Assembly (NCBI GenBank): GCA_025922875.1
Contig: JAICGZ010000015.1
Coordinates: 1-41,479 of the forward strand
DNA length: 41,479 nt
Origin: Pyrinomonadaceae bacterium
GTDB lineage: Bacteria; Acidobacteriota; Blastocatellia; Pyrinomonadales; Pyrinomonadaceae
Reading direction: 5' to 3'
Under the pieces are notes generated by a model, which saw nothing but the letters and a program-made list of their open reading frames with translations, did not search any database and had not been told where the DNA came from. Shown piece after piece: positions 14,813 to 24,621 of this stretch. Positions within the stretch are counted from its first letter, which is position 1, and every line of letters starts with the position of its first letter. The position numbers and the translations under genes are program-made.

Positions 14813-17212
14813 ATGATGGATTCAATAATCAAAGACATTCGCTACGCCCTTCGCAGTCTGGCAAAGCGACCTGCGTTCACCGCGATCGCTGTAATTACGT
14901 TGGCGCTCGGAATCGGAGCCAACTCCGCGATCTTCAGCGTCGTCAATGCGGTGCTGCTACGACCGCTGCCTTATGACGATCCGTCTCGATTGATCAGTTT
15001 CAGATCGAACCAGTCGGCGCCTGACCTTGCTGATGTCGAGTCGCAGAGCAAGACGTTCAGCAGCCTCGGCGGCATGGTTATGCAGCCGCTCGCTTACACC
15101 GCCGGCGCCGAACCAATTCAACTTCAGATCGGACAAGTTACCGGCAGGTTCTTTGAAACTCTCGGCGTCAAACCTGAGCGCGGACGTTTTATCAACGCCG
15201 AGGATGATCGCAACGGCGCTCCATTCGTCGTAGTGTTGGGCCACGACTTATGGGTGAAACAGTTCAATCGCGACGAGCAGATTCTCGGTAAAGCAATTCC
15301 TCTCAGCGGCAACATGTACACCGTCATTGGTGTCATGCCCGCTACGTTTGTCACACCTCGTGATAACACCGAAGCATGGACGGCAGTGCATGTGTCGAAC
15401 CCGGTGGCAGCGAATCATCGTGGCGTTCATTTTCTACGAACGTACGGCAGGTTAGCGCCGGGCGTCTCTATCGAACAGGCGCGCGCCGAAATGCAGATCG
15501 TCGATCGCAACCTCGCCGCGCAGTACCCCGGTGAGAATAAGAATCGGAACACTATCCTGTTTGCATTGCATGAACGCATTGTCGGCGATACTCGGCAGTC
15601 GTTATTCATCTTGTTTGCGGCGGTAAGTTTTGTCCTCCTGATTGCCTGCGCCAACTTCGCGAATCTGCTGTTGGCGCGCGCCGCTGAGCGCCAACGCGAG
15701 TTTGTGATTCGCGGTGCGCTCGGTGCGGATCGCTGGCGTTTGATTCGGCAGTTGCTGACGGAAAGTCTGTTGTTATCACTTGCAGGCGGTGCTGTCGCGG
15801 TTGTGTTTGCGTTTTGGGGCACGAGTCTTTTGGTGGCGTTCAAGCCAGAGAACTTGCCGCGTTTATCCGAGGTCGGAGTTGATGCATGGGTGCTTGGTTT
15901 CACTCTCGGCATTTCGATTCTGACTGGACTCGTCTTTGGTCTCGCACCCGCATGGACCGCCTCGCGCGGAGGCGCAGGTGACGCATTAAAAGAAGGCGGC
16001 AGAAGCGCTACCGCAGGCAGTTCGCGCCAACGACTGCGGAGCGCATTCGTGGTTGCCGAACTTGCAGTCGCGCTGATTCTTCTCGTAGGCGCAGGCCTGC
16101 TCATCAAGACTTTCTGGAAACTGCGCTCGGTAGAGCCAGGATTCAATCCCGATAACATGATCACCATGCGGGTTGAGCTGCCTGAGACTCGTTACCAGGA
16201 CGTTGCTTCACAAACGCGTTTTCGCAAACGGGTATTGGCCGGCATGAACTCACTGCCGCGCGTGCAGGCTGCGATGGTCAGTGAACTGCCACTGAGCGGC
16301 GATTCCCTCAATCACGATTTTCTCGTCGAGAACCGGCCGCCTCTCGCCGAAGGTGATGAACCGAGTGTGGAAACTCGCAGCGTGCTGGGTGACTACTTCA
16401 AGGTCATGCAGATTCCGCTTCAACGTGGCAGAGATTTTGGCTCGCAGGACTTCGACGAGAAAGCGCCACGCGTTGGTATCGCGAATGAAACCCTCGTGCG
16501 CCAGTATTTTCAGAATGAAGATCCACTTGGCAAGCGAGTCCGCTGGGCGCGCAATCCTCAGGTTGAGTGGATAACGATTGTTGGAGTGGTCGGAGATGTG
16601 AAGCACTTTGGTTTGGATCTGCCGGAGGAACCGGCGCTTTACACTCCGTACACCCAAATCAATCCGTGGAAAAGATGGATGTCGATCGCCGCCCGTACGC
16701 AAGGCGACTCGGCCGGCACTGCCCAGGCACTCAAACAGGAGATCTGGAAAGTTGATTCGCAGCTACCTGTAACGAAGGTAGAGACGATGAGCGAAGTCAC
16801 TGCGAGTTCGTTTGCTGAACGCCGCTTCAACATGTCGCTGCTGTCTCTATTTGCCGGTCTGGCTTTGGTGCTGGCTGCGATCGGAATTTACGGCGTGATG
16901 TCGAATGCCGTAACGCAACGAACTCAGGAGATTGGTATTCGCCTGGCGCTGGGTGCGCGCACGGTTGATGTCCTCAAACTAATTATTCGAAATGGAATGG
17001 CATTGGTGGCCATCGGTGTGGCATTGGGCCTTGCCGGAGCTTTCGCGTTGACGCGTTTGATGACGACTTTGTTGTTTGGAGTAACACCGACAGATGCGCT
17101 GACCATCGGCGTTGTGTCGGCGGTTTTGATTGTTGTTGCGTTTTTAGCGTGCTTCATTCCTGCACGCCGCGCAACCAAAGTAGATCCATTAGTCGCGCTC
17201 CGATACGAGTGA
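14813..17212 (+). CDS. ADOP-family ABC permease P5
   Basis: 799 residues, starting at tandem ATGs (14813 or 14816); the second gives MDSIIKDIRYALRSLAKRP, aligning with P3 and P4. No ribosome-binding site is apparent. The first periplasmic domain is compact: after LPYDDPSRLISF the loop that in other copies contains NFLDWRAQN is reduced to DLADVESQSKTFSSLGG. TM2 follows at ~265-290 ([26 protein letters not shown]). The second periplasmic domain contains GDYFKVMQIPLQRGRDF and YFQNEDPLGKRVRW. TM6-TM8 are standard (LALVLAAIGIYGVMSNAVTQRTQEIGIRLALGAR) and the end is [17 protein letters not shown]. Confidence 0.95.
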   Translation: MMDSIIKDIRYALRSLAKRPAFTAIAVITLALGIGANSAIFSVVNAVLLRPLPYDDPSRLISFRSNQSAPDLADVESQSKTFSSLGGMVMQPLAYTAGAEPIQLQIGQVTGRFFETLGVKPERGRFINAEDDRNGAPFVVVLGHDLWVKQFNRDEQILGKAIPLSGNMYTVIGVMPATFVTPRDNTEAWTAVHVSNPVAANHRGVHFLRTYGRLAPGVSIEQARAEMQIVDRNLAAQYPGENKNRNTILFALHERIVGDTRQSLFILFAAVSFVLLIACANFANLLLARAAERQREFVIRGALGADRWRLIRQLLTESLLLSLAGGAVAVVFAFWGTSLLVAFKPENLPRLSEVGVDAWVLGFTLGISILTGLVFGLAPAWTASRGGAGDALKEGGRSATAGSSRQRLRSAFVVAELAVALILLVGAGLLIKTFWKLRSVEPGFNPDNMITMRVELPETRYQDVASQTRFRKRVLAGMNSLPRVQAAMVSELPLSGDSLNHDFLVENRPPLAEGDEPSVETRSVLGDYFKVMQIPLQRGRDFGSQDFDEKAPRVGIANETLVRQYFQNEDPLGKRVRWARNPQVEWITIVGVVGDVKHFGLDLPEEPALYTPYTQINPWKRWMSIAARTQGDSAGTAQALKQEIWKVDSQLPVTKVETMSEVTASSFAERRFNMSLLSLFAGLALVLAAIGIYGVMSNAVTQRTQEIGIRLALGARTVDVLKLIIRNGMALVAIGVALGLAGAFALTRLMTTLLFGVTPTDALTIGVVSAVLIVVAFLACFIPARRATKVDPLVALRYE

Positions 17213-17232
17213 CGTTTTACAGGATTTACAAG

Positions 17233-19659
17233 ATGTTTCAAGATTTGCGCCATAGCATTCGTAGTCTCTTACGGCATCCTGCCTTCACGGCGGTTGCGAT
17301 TGTCACGCTGACGCTCGCCATCGGCGTCAACACCACGATCTTTAGCGTCGTGAACGCGGTGCTGCTGAAGGCTTTGCCTTTCCGCGATCCACAGCAACTC
17401 GTCTCCGTTCACAAAAATCCGGCGGCGGGTGACTTGCCCGGTATCGCTGCGTATCAGTACCTAGCCTGGAAAGAGCGGAGCACATCGTTCGAGGATCTCG
17501 CGGCGTTCAGCGACGACAACTTCAATCTCACCGGCAATGGTGAACCTGAACGCATCCCGTGCGCGCGAGTTACCGCCAGTCTCTTCACGACTCTCGGAGT
17601 GCAACCAGTACGCGGACGCTTCTTTCTGCCTGAAGAAGACAAGCCCCGCGCGAGTGGCGTCGCAATCGTCAGCGAAGGTTTCTGGCAACGCCGCTATGGA
17701 CGCGACGAAGGAATTCTGCAAAGCACTCTGACGCTCAACAACAAACCTTACACGATCGTTGGCGTGATGCCTGCCGGTTTTCGTTTTCCAGGCGAGTTTG
17801 ACGTCTGGCTTCCCTTAGCTCTCGACCCGATCAAAGAAACTCAAGGCGATATGTTTTCTTTGATTGAAGTCGTTGGTCGTCTCAAGCCGCCGGCAAACGC
17901 GCAAGCCGCGCAAACAGAGCTGAGCCTGATCGCTCGACAAGCTTCAGAGCAGGGCACCGAGGGAAAAGAGCCTCGGCCGCTCGCGACCGTTGAAGTTGCA
18001 CCACTGCACCGGCAACTCGTTTCCGGCGTCCGCATGACGGTGTTTGTGTTGTGGGGTGCGGTCGGGCTCGTGATGCTCGTCGCGTGCGTCAACGTCGCTA
18101 GTCTGATGATTTCGCGCACGCTTGCACGACAGCGCGAGATGGCTGTGCGCGCCGCAGTCGGCGCGCGGCGCTGGCAACTGATTCGCCAACTACTCACCGA
18201 GAGCGTCGTCGTCGGTGTCGCAGGCGGCTTGTTGGGTCTGCTCATCGCGCTTTGGGGTACGCGCGCGATCGCGAGCCTCGTGCCGGAGGGTTTCACCACC
18301 TCAGTTTACGACTTGAATAACATCCGCATTGACTGGCGCGTGTTTGCATTCACTTTAGGACTATCAGTTCTCACCGGAATCGTGTTCGGACTAGCGCCCG
18401 CGCTAACCGCGTCGAAGCCCGATCTGATCAAGGCACTGCGAACCAGCCGCTCGTATGGACTGATGAGTTTTGGACTTCGCAGCTTTCGTGGCTGGCTGGT
18501 CGTCGCTGAACTCGCGCTCGCTGTAGTCCTGCTGCTGGGTGCGGGTCTGCTCGTCAGAAGCTTCAACAAACTAGTCGCCATCGATCTAGGATTCAATCGC
18601 GAGAATGTCTTAACTGCTCGCATCAATCTGCCGCGTTCAAACTATTCCACAGACCCTCAGACCACCGCCTTTCAACAACAGTTATTACAGCGCGTGAAGT
18701 CGTTGCCGGGCGTTGAGTCGGCTGGAACTATCAACCACACGCCGCTGACCGGCTTTGGCATCATCGTCTTCACCGGCATCGAAGGGCAGCCGCCATTCGA
18801 CCGCAAAAAAGATGCGCCGATCGGAGTTGGCTCAGTCTCGCCCGAGTATTTCCTAACAATGAAGATACCGTTGCTGAGCGGGCGCCAGTATGACGAGCGG
18901 GATGGACCAGACACGCCGAAAGTTGCGATCGCAAATGAGGCCTTCGCGCGCCGGTATTTCCCCAACGGTAACGTGTTAGGCAAACGAGTGGGGTTTGGAT
19001 GTACGGAAGCAGAGCGTCTTTGCAGGACCATTGTCGGCGTCGTGGGAAACATCCGGCAGGAGAGTCTGACAGATGAGGTGGCCCCCGAGCTTTACCTGCC
19101 GTTCTCGCAGATGCCGATGAACGGCGTGACGCTTCTGGTTCGCACTGCTTCAAATCCACTGAGCCTGGCGCCGGCGGTGCGCAATGAAGTTTTGGCGATC
19201 GATAGAAACCAACCAATCTTCGACGTGAAGACGTTGGACCAGCGCGTGAACGATGCGGTTGCTGTTTCGCGTTCGTTGATGCTGCTGTTGGGATCGTTCG
19301 CGCTGCTGGCGTTGGTGCTGGGCGCGGTCGGGATTTACGGCATTGTGTCTTACTCAGTGACGCAACGAACACACGAGATTGGAATTCGCATGGCGCTCGG
19401 CGCGCGCGCAGCCAACGTGCTGAGTTTGATCATGAAGAACGGGCTGACCCTCGTGCTCACTGGAATCGCGATCGGAATCGCGGGCGCGCTCGCGTTGACG
19501 CGTTTTTTGACGACGCTGCTTTTCGGAGTGACGGCGACCGATAGTGTGACGTTTGTCGTTGTCTCGGTGGTGTTCTTCGTGATTGCGATGATCGCGGCGT
19601 TGATTCCGGCGATAAGAGCGACGCGCGTAGATCCACTAATCGCGCTCAGATATGAATAG
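17233..19659 (+). CDS. ADOP-family ABC permease P6
   Basis: 808 residues beginning MFQDLRHSIRSLLRHPAFTA. ATG 17233 is chosen because the frame upstream (to 17149) runs inside the P5 C-terminus and has no family similarity. The gap to P5 is only 20 bp, with AGGA at 17221-17224 as a possible binding site. TM1 has LTLAIGVNTTIFSVVNAVLL; periplasmic domain 1 carries YQYLAWKERSTSFEDLAA and RRYGRDEGILQSTL; TM2 contains VVMLVACVNVASLM-like sequence at ~277-300. The end differs from most copies: TM8 reads VFFVIAMIAALIPA, then IRATRVDPLIALRYE, without the ARRA box. The second periplasmic domain has two cysteines (GFGCTEAERLCRTIVG) that could form a disulphide, a feature I do not see in the other copies. 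Confidence 0.95.
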   Translation: MFQDLRHSIRSLLRHPAFTAVAIVTLTLAIGVNTTIFSVVNAVLLKALPFRDPQQLVSVHKNPAAGDLPGIAAYQYLAWKERSTSFEDLAAFSDDNFNLTGNGEPERIPCARVTASLFTTLGVQPVRGRFFLPEEDKPRASGVAIVSEGFWQRRYGRDEGILQSTLTLNNKPYTIVGVMPAGFRFPGEFDVWLPLALDPIKETQGDMFSLIEVVGRLKPPANAQAAQTELSLIARQASEQGTEGKEPRPLATVEVAPLHRQLVSGVRMTVFVLWGAVGLVMLVACVNVASLMISRTLARQREMAVRAAVGARRWQLIRQLLTESVVVGVAGGLLGLLIALWGTRAIASLVPEGFTTSVYDLNNIRIDWRVFAFTLGLSVLTGIVFGLAPALTASKPDLIKALRTSRSYGLMSFGLRSFRGWLVVAELALAVVLLLGAGLLVRSFNKLVAIDLGFNRENVLTARINLPRSNYSTDPQTTAFQQQLLQRVKSLPGVESAGTINHTPLTGFGIIVFTGIEGQPPFDRKKDAPIGVGSVSPEYFLTMKIPLLSGRQYDERDGPDTPKVAIANEAFARRYFPNGNVLGKRVGFGCTEAERLCRTIVGVVGNIRQESLTDEVAPELYLPFSQMPMNGVTLLVRTASNPLSLAPAVRNEVLAIDRNQPIFDVKTLDQRVNDAVAVSRSLMLLLGSFALLALVLGAVGIYGIVSYSVTQRTHEIGIRMALGARAANVLSLIMKNGLTLVLTGIAIGIAGALALTRFLTTLLFGVTATDSVTFVVVSVVFFVIAMIAALIPAIRATRVDPLIALRYE

Positions 19660-19688
19660 GGTCCTATTGGACCAATAGGACCTATAAA
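19657..19688. repeat. TAGGTCC/TAGGACC palindrome, P6-P7 gap
   Basis: GGTCCTATTGG (19660-19670), a single central A, and CCAATAGGACC (19672-19682) form a perfect 23-bp palindrome that begins at the base after the P6 TAG stop. The stop itself is the TAG that starts the repeat in other gaps. Confidence 0.85.
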
Positions 19689-19698
19689 GAAAGAAATT

Positions 19699-22122
19699 AT
19701 GAGTTCAATAATCAAAGACATTCGCTTCGCACTTCGTGGACTGTTTAAGCATCCCGGTTTTACGGCTATCGCCGTTGTTACGCTGGCGCTCGGCATTGGC
19801 GGCAGCACTTCGATCTTCACGGTCGTTGATGCCGCATTGCTGCGCGGGTTGCCATACAAATCACCCGATGGCCTCTATCACCTTTGGGAACAGGTGCCGC
19901 GACGGGAATACCCGAAACGAGAGTTCTCGTATCCTGACTACCAGGACTACCAACAGAACAACGTCTTCGAAGGGCTCGCGGCTTATACCGGTGGCGGTGC
20001 GCTCCTCAGTGGTTTGGGCGAAGCCGAAAGTATTGCGGCGCCAAGAGTAAGTGCGAACTTCTTTTCAGTGCTGGGTGTCGATCCGATCCTTGGACGAACA
20101 TTTCAAACAGGTGAGGACCAGCCCGGTGGCGCGAGAGTCACAGTACTCACTTATGGCTTCTGGCAGCGACGATTCGGCGGGGACCCCGGCGTCCTCGGCA
20201 AAGCCGTGACCATCAACGGTGAAAGCTACACCGTGATCGGTGTGCTGCCCGCGAGTTTTCAGTTTGCACTCAGAAACAATGACCTCTGGCTGCCTTACCA
20301 ACCCACGCAAAATCAACTGACTCGCCGCTACATGCACGGCACGAACCTAATCGGCCGGCTTAAACCACAAGTGGATGCCGCGGCAGCCCAGTCAGAGTTG
20401 AATCTCATCGCCAATCGCATCGAGCAGCAGCACAACGATTCGCATGCCGGAATAACCATGAAAATTGTTCCGCTGCAAGAGGAGATCGTCGGAAACGTCA
20501 GACCGATTCTGATGGTGTTGCTCGGCGCAGTCGGGTTTGTACTGCTCATCGCCTGTGCAAACGTCGCGAGCTTGTTATTGACGCGATCGCTCGCGCGCCA
20601 GAAAGAAGTTGCGATCCGTTCGGCGCTGGGAGCAAGTCGTTGGCGCGTGATCAGGCAACTGTTGACCGAGTCGCTGTTGCTTTCTCTCGCCGGCGGAGCG
20701 GCAGGCTTGTTTATCGCTTACTGGGGTGTGCCGGCGCTCGTTGCTGCGATACCGCAGAACCAGTTGATCTCGATGCCGTTCCTCAAAGGACTCAGTCTCG
20801 ACGCCGGCATTCTCGGCTTTTCATTTGCGCTCTCATTGCTGACCGGCCTGGTGTTTGGCCTCGCGCCGGCGTTGCAATCTTCGCGGCTCGATCTGAATGA
20901 AGCGCTCAAAGAAGGTGGTCGTAATGCATCCGCGGGCGCAAGCCATCGTCTGCGTAGCGCGTTGGTAGTTACTGAGATCGCGTTGGCCGTCGTGTTGTTG
21001 ATCGGCGCGGGACTGATGATGAAGAGCCTGCTGCGACTGCTCCAGACCGACGTGGGATTCACCACCGAGAACGTGTTGACCATGACGGTGATTTTACCGC
21101 CGACGAAGTACACGGACGCTAATCAACAGATTAGTTTCAACGAGCAACTTCGCGAACGAGTGAAGTCGTTACCCGGAGTCGTAGACGCAGGGACGGTGGA
21201 CCGTCTGCCACTCAACGCCGGCAACACCACGCGGTTCTACGTCGACGGCGATCCTGTGCCAGCGCCCGGAAAGGAGATCGAGGCCAACATCCGCGTCGCC
21301 AGTGACGACTACTTCAAAGCTCTGGGAATTCCGTTGCTTGCCGGACGCACGTTTGACGCGAGTGACAGCGCCGGCACCCCTGTCAAGGTCATCATCAACA
21401 AAACTATCGCTGACCGCATGTTTGCAGGTCGCGATCCTATCGGGAAGCGTTTGCGCTATCCGTCGGTCCAGGTTGATCCGATTACGGTGGTGGGTGTTGT
21501 AGGCGATGTAAAGATCACCGGGCTCGATGAAGCTGTCAAACCGGTACTCTACTATTCGTTCCGTCAGAGCCCTTCAACCTTTGCCAACCTGGTCGCTCGC
21601 ACACAGAGCGATCCAAATACTCTCGCGAGTTCGATTCGCAACGAGGTTCGCACGCTTGAATCTGACGCAGCGATTCTCAACGTCCGCACGATGGACGAGA
21701 TGATTTCGCTAACACAGGCGTCGTTCATGCGACGGTTTCCGGCGTTGCTGATCAGCATCTTCGCGGGCATGGCGTTGTTGCTGGCGTCGATCGGAATTTA
21801 CGGCGTCGTCTCTTATTCCGTCAGCCAGCAGACGCATTACATCGGCGTGCGCATGGCGCTTGGTGCGAGCCAGGCTGACATTCTGAAGATGGTGTTGAAG
21901 CAGGGATTGTTCCTGGCGCTTTTGGGCGTGGGGATTGGCGTGTTGGCGGCGCTTGGTCTGATGCGTTTGTTGAGCACGCTGCTTTACGAGGTGAGCGCGA
22001 ACGACTTTGCGACATTTGCGTTGGTTACGGGCGCCTTGTTTGTGGTCGCGCTGGTGGCTTGTTATCTGCCGGCGAGAAGGGCGACGAAAGTCGATCCACT
22101 CGTGGCGCTTCGGTACGAGTAA
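19699..22122 (+). CDS. ADOP-family ABC permease P7
   Basis: 807 residues, N-terminus MSSIIKDIRFALRGLFKHPGFTA (P3/P4/P5/P8 type). TM1 contains LGIGGSTSIFTVVDAALL, with GGST in place of the usual GANT. Periplasmic domain 1 has DYQDYQQNNVFEGLAAYTGG and ASFQFALRNNDLWLPYQP; TM2 ~270-296; TM3-TM5 to ~440; periplasmic domain 2 has DYFKALGIPLLAGRTF. The cytoplasmic loop after TM6 reads SVSQQTHYIGVRMALGAS instead of QRTHEIG, and the loop before TM8 is LLYEVSAND instead of LLFGVxxxD. The ending is [17 protein letters not shown]. The ribosome-binding site is weak (AAAGAAAG). Confidence 0.95.
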   Translation: MSSIIKDIRFALRGLFKHPGFTAIAVVTLALGIGGSTSIFTVVDAALLRGLPYKSPDGLYHLWEQVPRREYPKREFSYPDYQDYQQNNVFEGLAAYTGGGALLSGLGEAESIAAPRVSANFFSVLGVDPILGRTFQTGEDQPGGARVTVLTYGFWQRRFGGDPGVLGKAVTINGESYTVIGVLPASFQFALRNNDLWLPYQPTQNQLTRRYMHGTNLIGRLKPQVDAAAAQSELNLIANRIEQQHNDSHAGITMKIVPLQEEIVGNVRPILMVLLGAVGFVLLIACANVASLLLTRSLARQKEVAIRSALGASRWRVIRQLLTESLLLSLAGGAAGLFIAYWGVPALVAAIPQNQLISMPFLKGLSLDAGILGFSFALSLLTGLVFGLAPALQSSRLDLNEALKEGGRNASAGASHRLRSALVVTEIALAVVLLIGAGLMMKSLLRLLQTDVGFTTENVLTMTVILPPTKYTDANQQISFNEQLRERVKSLPGVVDAGTVDRLPLNAGNTTRFYVDGDPVPAPGKEIEANIRVASDDYFKALGIPLLAGRTFDASDSAGTPVKVIINKTIADRMFAGRDPIGKRLRYPSVQVDPITVVGVVGDVKITGLDEAVKPVLYYSFRQSPSTFANLVARTQSDPNTLASSIRNEVRTLESDAAILNVRTMDEMISLTQASFMRRFPALLISIFAGMALLLASIGIYGVVSYSVSQQTHYIGVRMALGASQADILKMVLKQGLFLALLGVGIGVLAALGLMRLLSTLLYEVSANDFATFALVTGALFVVALVACYLPARRATKVDPLVALRYE

Positions 22123-22130
22123 GAATTAAC

Positions 22131-22184
22131 CACGGATTACACGGATTTTGTACGGATCGGATCAGTTCATCCGTGTCATCCGTG
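22131..22184. repeat. CACGGAT inverted repeat, P7-P8 gap
   Basis: CACGGATTACACGGAT (22131-22146) pairs with ATCCGTGTCATCCGTG (22169-22184) at 15 of 16 positions around a 22-nt loop. Each arm holds the CACGGAT unit twice. The element ends 13 nt before the probable TTG start of P8. Confidence 0.85.
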
Positions 22185-22197
22185 TTCAGGTTAGGTA

Positions 22198-24621
22198 TTG
22201 GATTCGATGCTCAAAGAAATTCAATTTGCTGTGCGGGGGTTGTTGAAGCGCCCCGGGTTCACCGCGATCGCCGTGCTTACGCTCGCGCTGGGGATTGGTG
22301 CGAACACAGCGATCTTCAGCGTGGTTAATGCAGTGTTGCTGCGCCCGTTGCCACTAAAAGAACCGGATCGCCTGATGACGTTCTGGCATTCGGCGCCGGC
22401 GAAAGGTTTGCGCCACCTCGATCTCAACGATGCTTTGTTTGCTTATCACCGCGATCGCACTCAGACGTTTGAAAGTCTCGCTGCTCACGAGACCGGTGAG
22501 TTTGCACTGACCGGCAACGGCGATCCGGAAGTCGTGCCGGGCGCCATCGTCACTTTCAACTACTTCAACGTACTCGGTCGCGAACCACTGCACGGCCGCA
22601 CCTTCACCGCACAGGAAGACACTCCGGGCAACAACAACGTCGTCATTCTCAGTTACGGCTTGTGGCAACGACGCTTCGCCGGCAACACCAACATCATCGG
22701 ACAGTCAATTAATCTCGACAGCATCGCGACGACAGTAGTCGGCATCATGCCTCCGGATTTCGACTTTCCCAATCCCGCCGAACGAGCCAGCAGCTCAGGT
22801 CACGTGCAACTCTGGGTGCCGAAGGGTCTGGATCCGCAGGATTCGAATTCGTGGAACCTTTTAGCAATTGGACGGCTACGACCGGGCGTGACACCAGACG
22901 ATGCGCAAAAAGAGATCAGCGCTTTGTTCCAGGCGTTTACCGGCGAGTCCGGCGTGCGACCGGGAGCAGGCGCGTTGGGCCCGAGCGAGACGACGATAAT
23001 GTTGCCTTTGCAACGTCACATTGTCGGCGAAGTGCGGCGACCGCTGCTCGTTCTGTTAGGCGCGATCGCTTTAGTGCTTTTGATTGCGTGCGCAAATTTG
23101 ACGAACCTTCTGCTTGCACGCGCAGCAACGCGAAATCGCGAACTCGCTGTACGCCAGTGTCTCGGTGCGAGCGCGTGGCGCATTGCGCGACAAACATTGA
23201 CAGAGAGTCTGTTGCTTTCGTTCGCCGGCACGCTCGTGGGAATACTGATCGCAGTGTGGATCGTTACCGGACTGAAGAGTTTGGCGGCGTCGCAGCTACC
23301 TCATGTCGAGTCTGCGCGGATCGATTCAAGTGTCTTGCTTTTCACGACGGCGATCATGCTGCTCACGGGTGTGTTGTGTGGTCTCGCTCCGGCACTGCGC
23401 GGCGCACGCGTGAATTTGCAGGATGCAATCAAGGAAGGCGCTCGTGGTTCATCAGGCGCAAATCGCCGGCTGAACAACGCATTTGTAGTTTCACAACTGG
23501 CCTTGTCGCTCGTGCTGTTAATCGGGGCGGCGTTGTTCCTCCAGAGTTTTCGAAATCTGTTGTCAGTCAATCCGGGTTTTCGCGCGGACAACGTGTTGAT
23601 GGCGCGAGTCGCCCTACCTGAACAACGGTACAGCAAAGAGCAGGCGGAAAGCTTCTACCAGCAACTGCGCCAGGGTGTGAGCAGTGTTCCCGGCGTGGAG
23701 GCAGTTGAGCTGTGTCAGGTCGTGCCGTTCAGTGGCGATGGCCAGGGTGGAGCATTCACGGTTGAAGGCGTCGAGCAGGAACAGACAAAGGTCGCGTGGT
23801 TGCGAAGTTCGACGCCCGGATACTTCGCGGCGATGGGAATGCCGATCCTCAAAGGCCGCGGATTCGAATCTTCCGACACGGCAACATCTCTGCCCGTTGC
23901 GATCGTCGATGAAAGATTGGCCCAGATGTACTCGGTGGATGGCGATCTTGTCGGAAGACGGATTCGTACCGGCGATGGTCCATGGTTGACGATCGTGGGA
24001 GTTGTTCCGAACGTCAAGAACCGCAAACTCGACGAAGAGCGGTGGCCTTACATTTATCGACCTTTCAGCCAGTGGATCAGACGCGAGACGATGCTGGTGG
24101 TGCGAACGTCAGTGGATCCCACGACGATCGCGGGCAACGTGCGACAGGAAGTCGCGAAACTCGATTCCGAAATACCGCTCTCGAAAGTGAGCACGATCCA
24201 GCAGGCGATGGATCGTTCGCTCGTCACGACCAGATTGACGAATTCGTTGCTCGCGGGTTTCGCCGCAACGGCGTTGTTGCTGGCGCTGACTGGTATCTAC
24301 GGAGTCATGTCGCTCAACGTTGCTAACCGGAAGAACGAGTTTGGGATTCGACTCGCTTTGGGTGCCCAAAGATCAAATGTACTGCGACTGATCCTTGGTC
24401 AGGGACTGCGGTTGGCAGTGGCCGGCGTTGGGTTAGGACTGCTGGCGGCGATCGGTTTTACACGACTGTTGCAGGGTTTGTTGTTTGGGATCAGCGCGAG
24501 CGATCCGTGGACGTTTGTGGTGATAGCGGCGTTGCTTGCCGGCGTCGCATTGCTCGCGTGCTGGATTCCCGCACGACGAGCAACGAAAGTCGATCCACTC
24601 GAGGCGCTGAGGTACGAATAG
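22198..24621 (+). CDS. ADOP-family ABC permease P8
   Basis: 807 residues from a TTG start, giving MDSMLKEIQFAVRGLLKRPGFTA, which aligns with P3, P4, P5 and P7. An in-frame ATG at 22207 (MLKEIQFAVRG) would lose only three residues and is a real alternative. Periplasmic domain 1 carries a FAYHRDRTQTFESLAAHE motif and an Ala/Gly-rich stretch before TM2 (SGVRPGAGALGPSETT). The loop after TM6 reads SLNVANRKNEFGIRLALGAQ, unlike the usual [13 protein letters not shown]11 has the related SVYVGSRTKEFGIRLALGAQ. The ending is [17 protein letters not shown]. Its stop is immediately followed by an ADOP remnant. Confidence 0.94.
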   Translation: MDSMLKEIQFAVRGLLKRPGFTAIAVLTLALGIGANTAIFSVVNAVLLRPLPLKEPDRLMTFWHSAPAKGLRHLDLNDALFAYHRDRTQTFESLAAHETGEFALTGNGDPEVVPGAIVTFNYFNVLGREPLHGRTFTAQEDTPGNNNVVILSYGLWQRRFAGNTNIIGQSINLDSIATTVVGIMPPDFDFPNPAERASSSGHVQLWVPKGLDPQDSNSWNLLAIGRLRPGVTPDDAQKEISALFQAFTGESGVRPGAGALGPSETTIMLPLQRHIVGEVRRPLLVLLGAIALVLLIACANLTNLLLARAATRNRELAVRQCLGASAWRIARQTLTESLLLSFAGTLVGILIAVWIVTGLKSLAASQLPHVESARIDSSVLLFTTAIMLLTGVLCGLAPALRGARVNLQDAIKEGARGSSGANRRLNNAFVVSQLALSLVLLIGAALFLQSFRNLLSVNPGFRADNVLMARVALPEQRYSKEQAESFYQQLRQGVSSVPGVEAVELCQVVPFSGDGQGGAFTVEGVEQEQTKVAWLRSSTPGYFAAMGMPILKGRGFESSDTATSLPVAIVDERLAQMYSVDGDLVGRRIRTGDGPWLTIVGVVPNVKNRKLDEERWPYIYRPFSQWIRRETMLVVRTSVDPTTIAGNVRQEVAKLDSEIPLSKVSTIQQAMDRSLVTTRLTNSLLAGFAATALLLALTGIYGVMSLNVANRKNEFGIRLALGAQRSNVLRLILGQGLRLAVAGVGLGLLAAIGFTRLLQGLLFGISASDPWTFVVIAALLAGVALLACWIPARRATKVDPLEALRYE

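Noticed and set aside
15427-16167. 246-residue antisense reading frame within P5
   Set aside because: Low-complexity Arg/Ser/Ala-rich translation opposite conserved permease sequence; similar shadows occur at the same place opposite other ADOP copies.
17149-17232. Upstream start for P6 inside P5
   Set aside because: The extra residues are an out-of-frame reading of the conserved P5 end and do not resemble any ADOP N-terminus.
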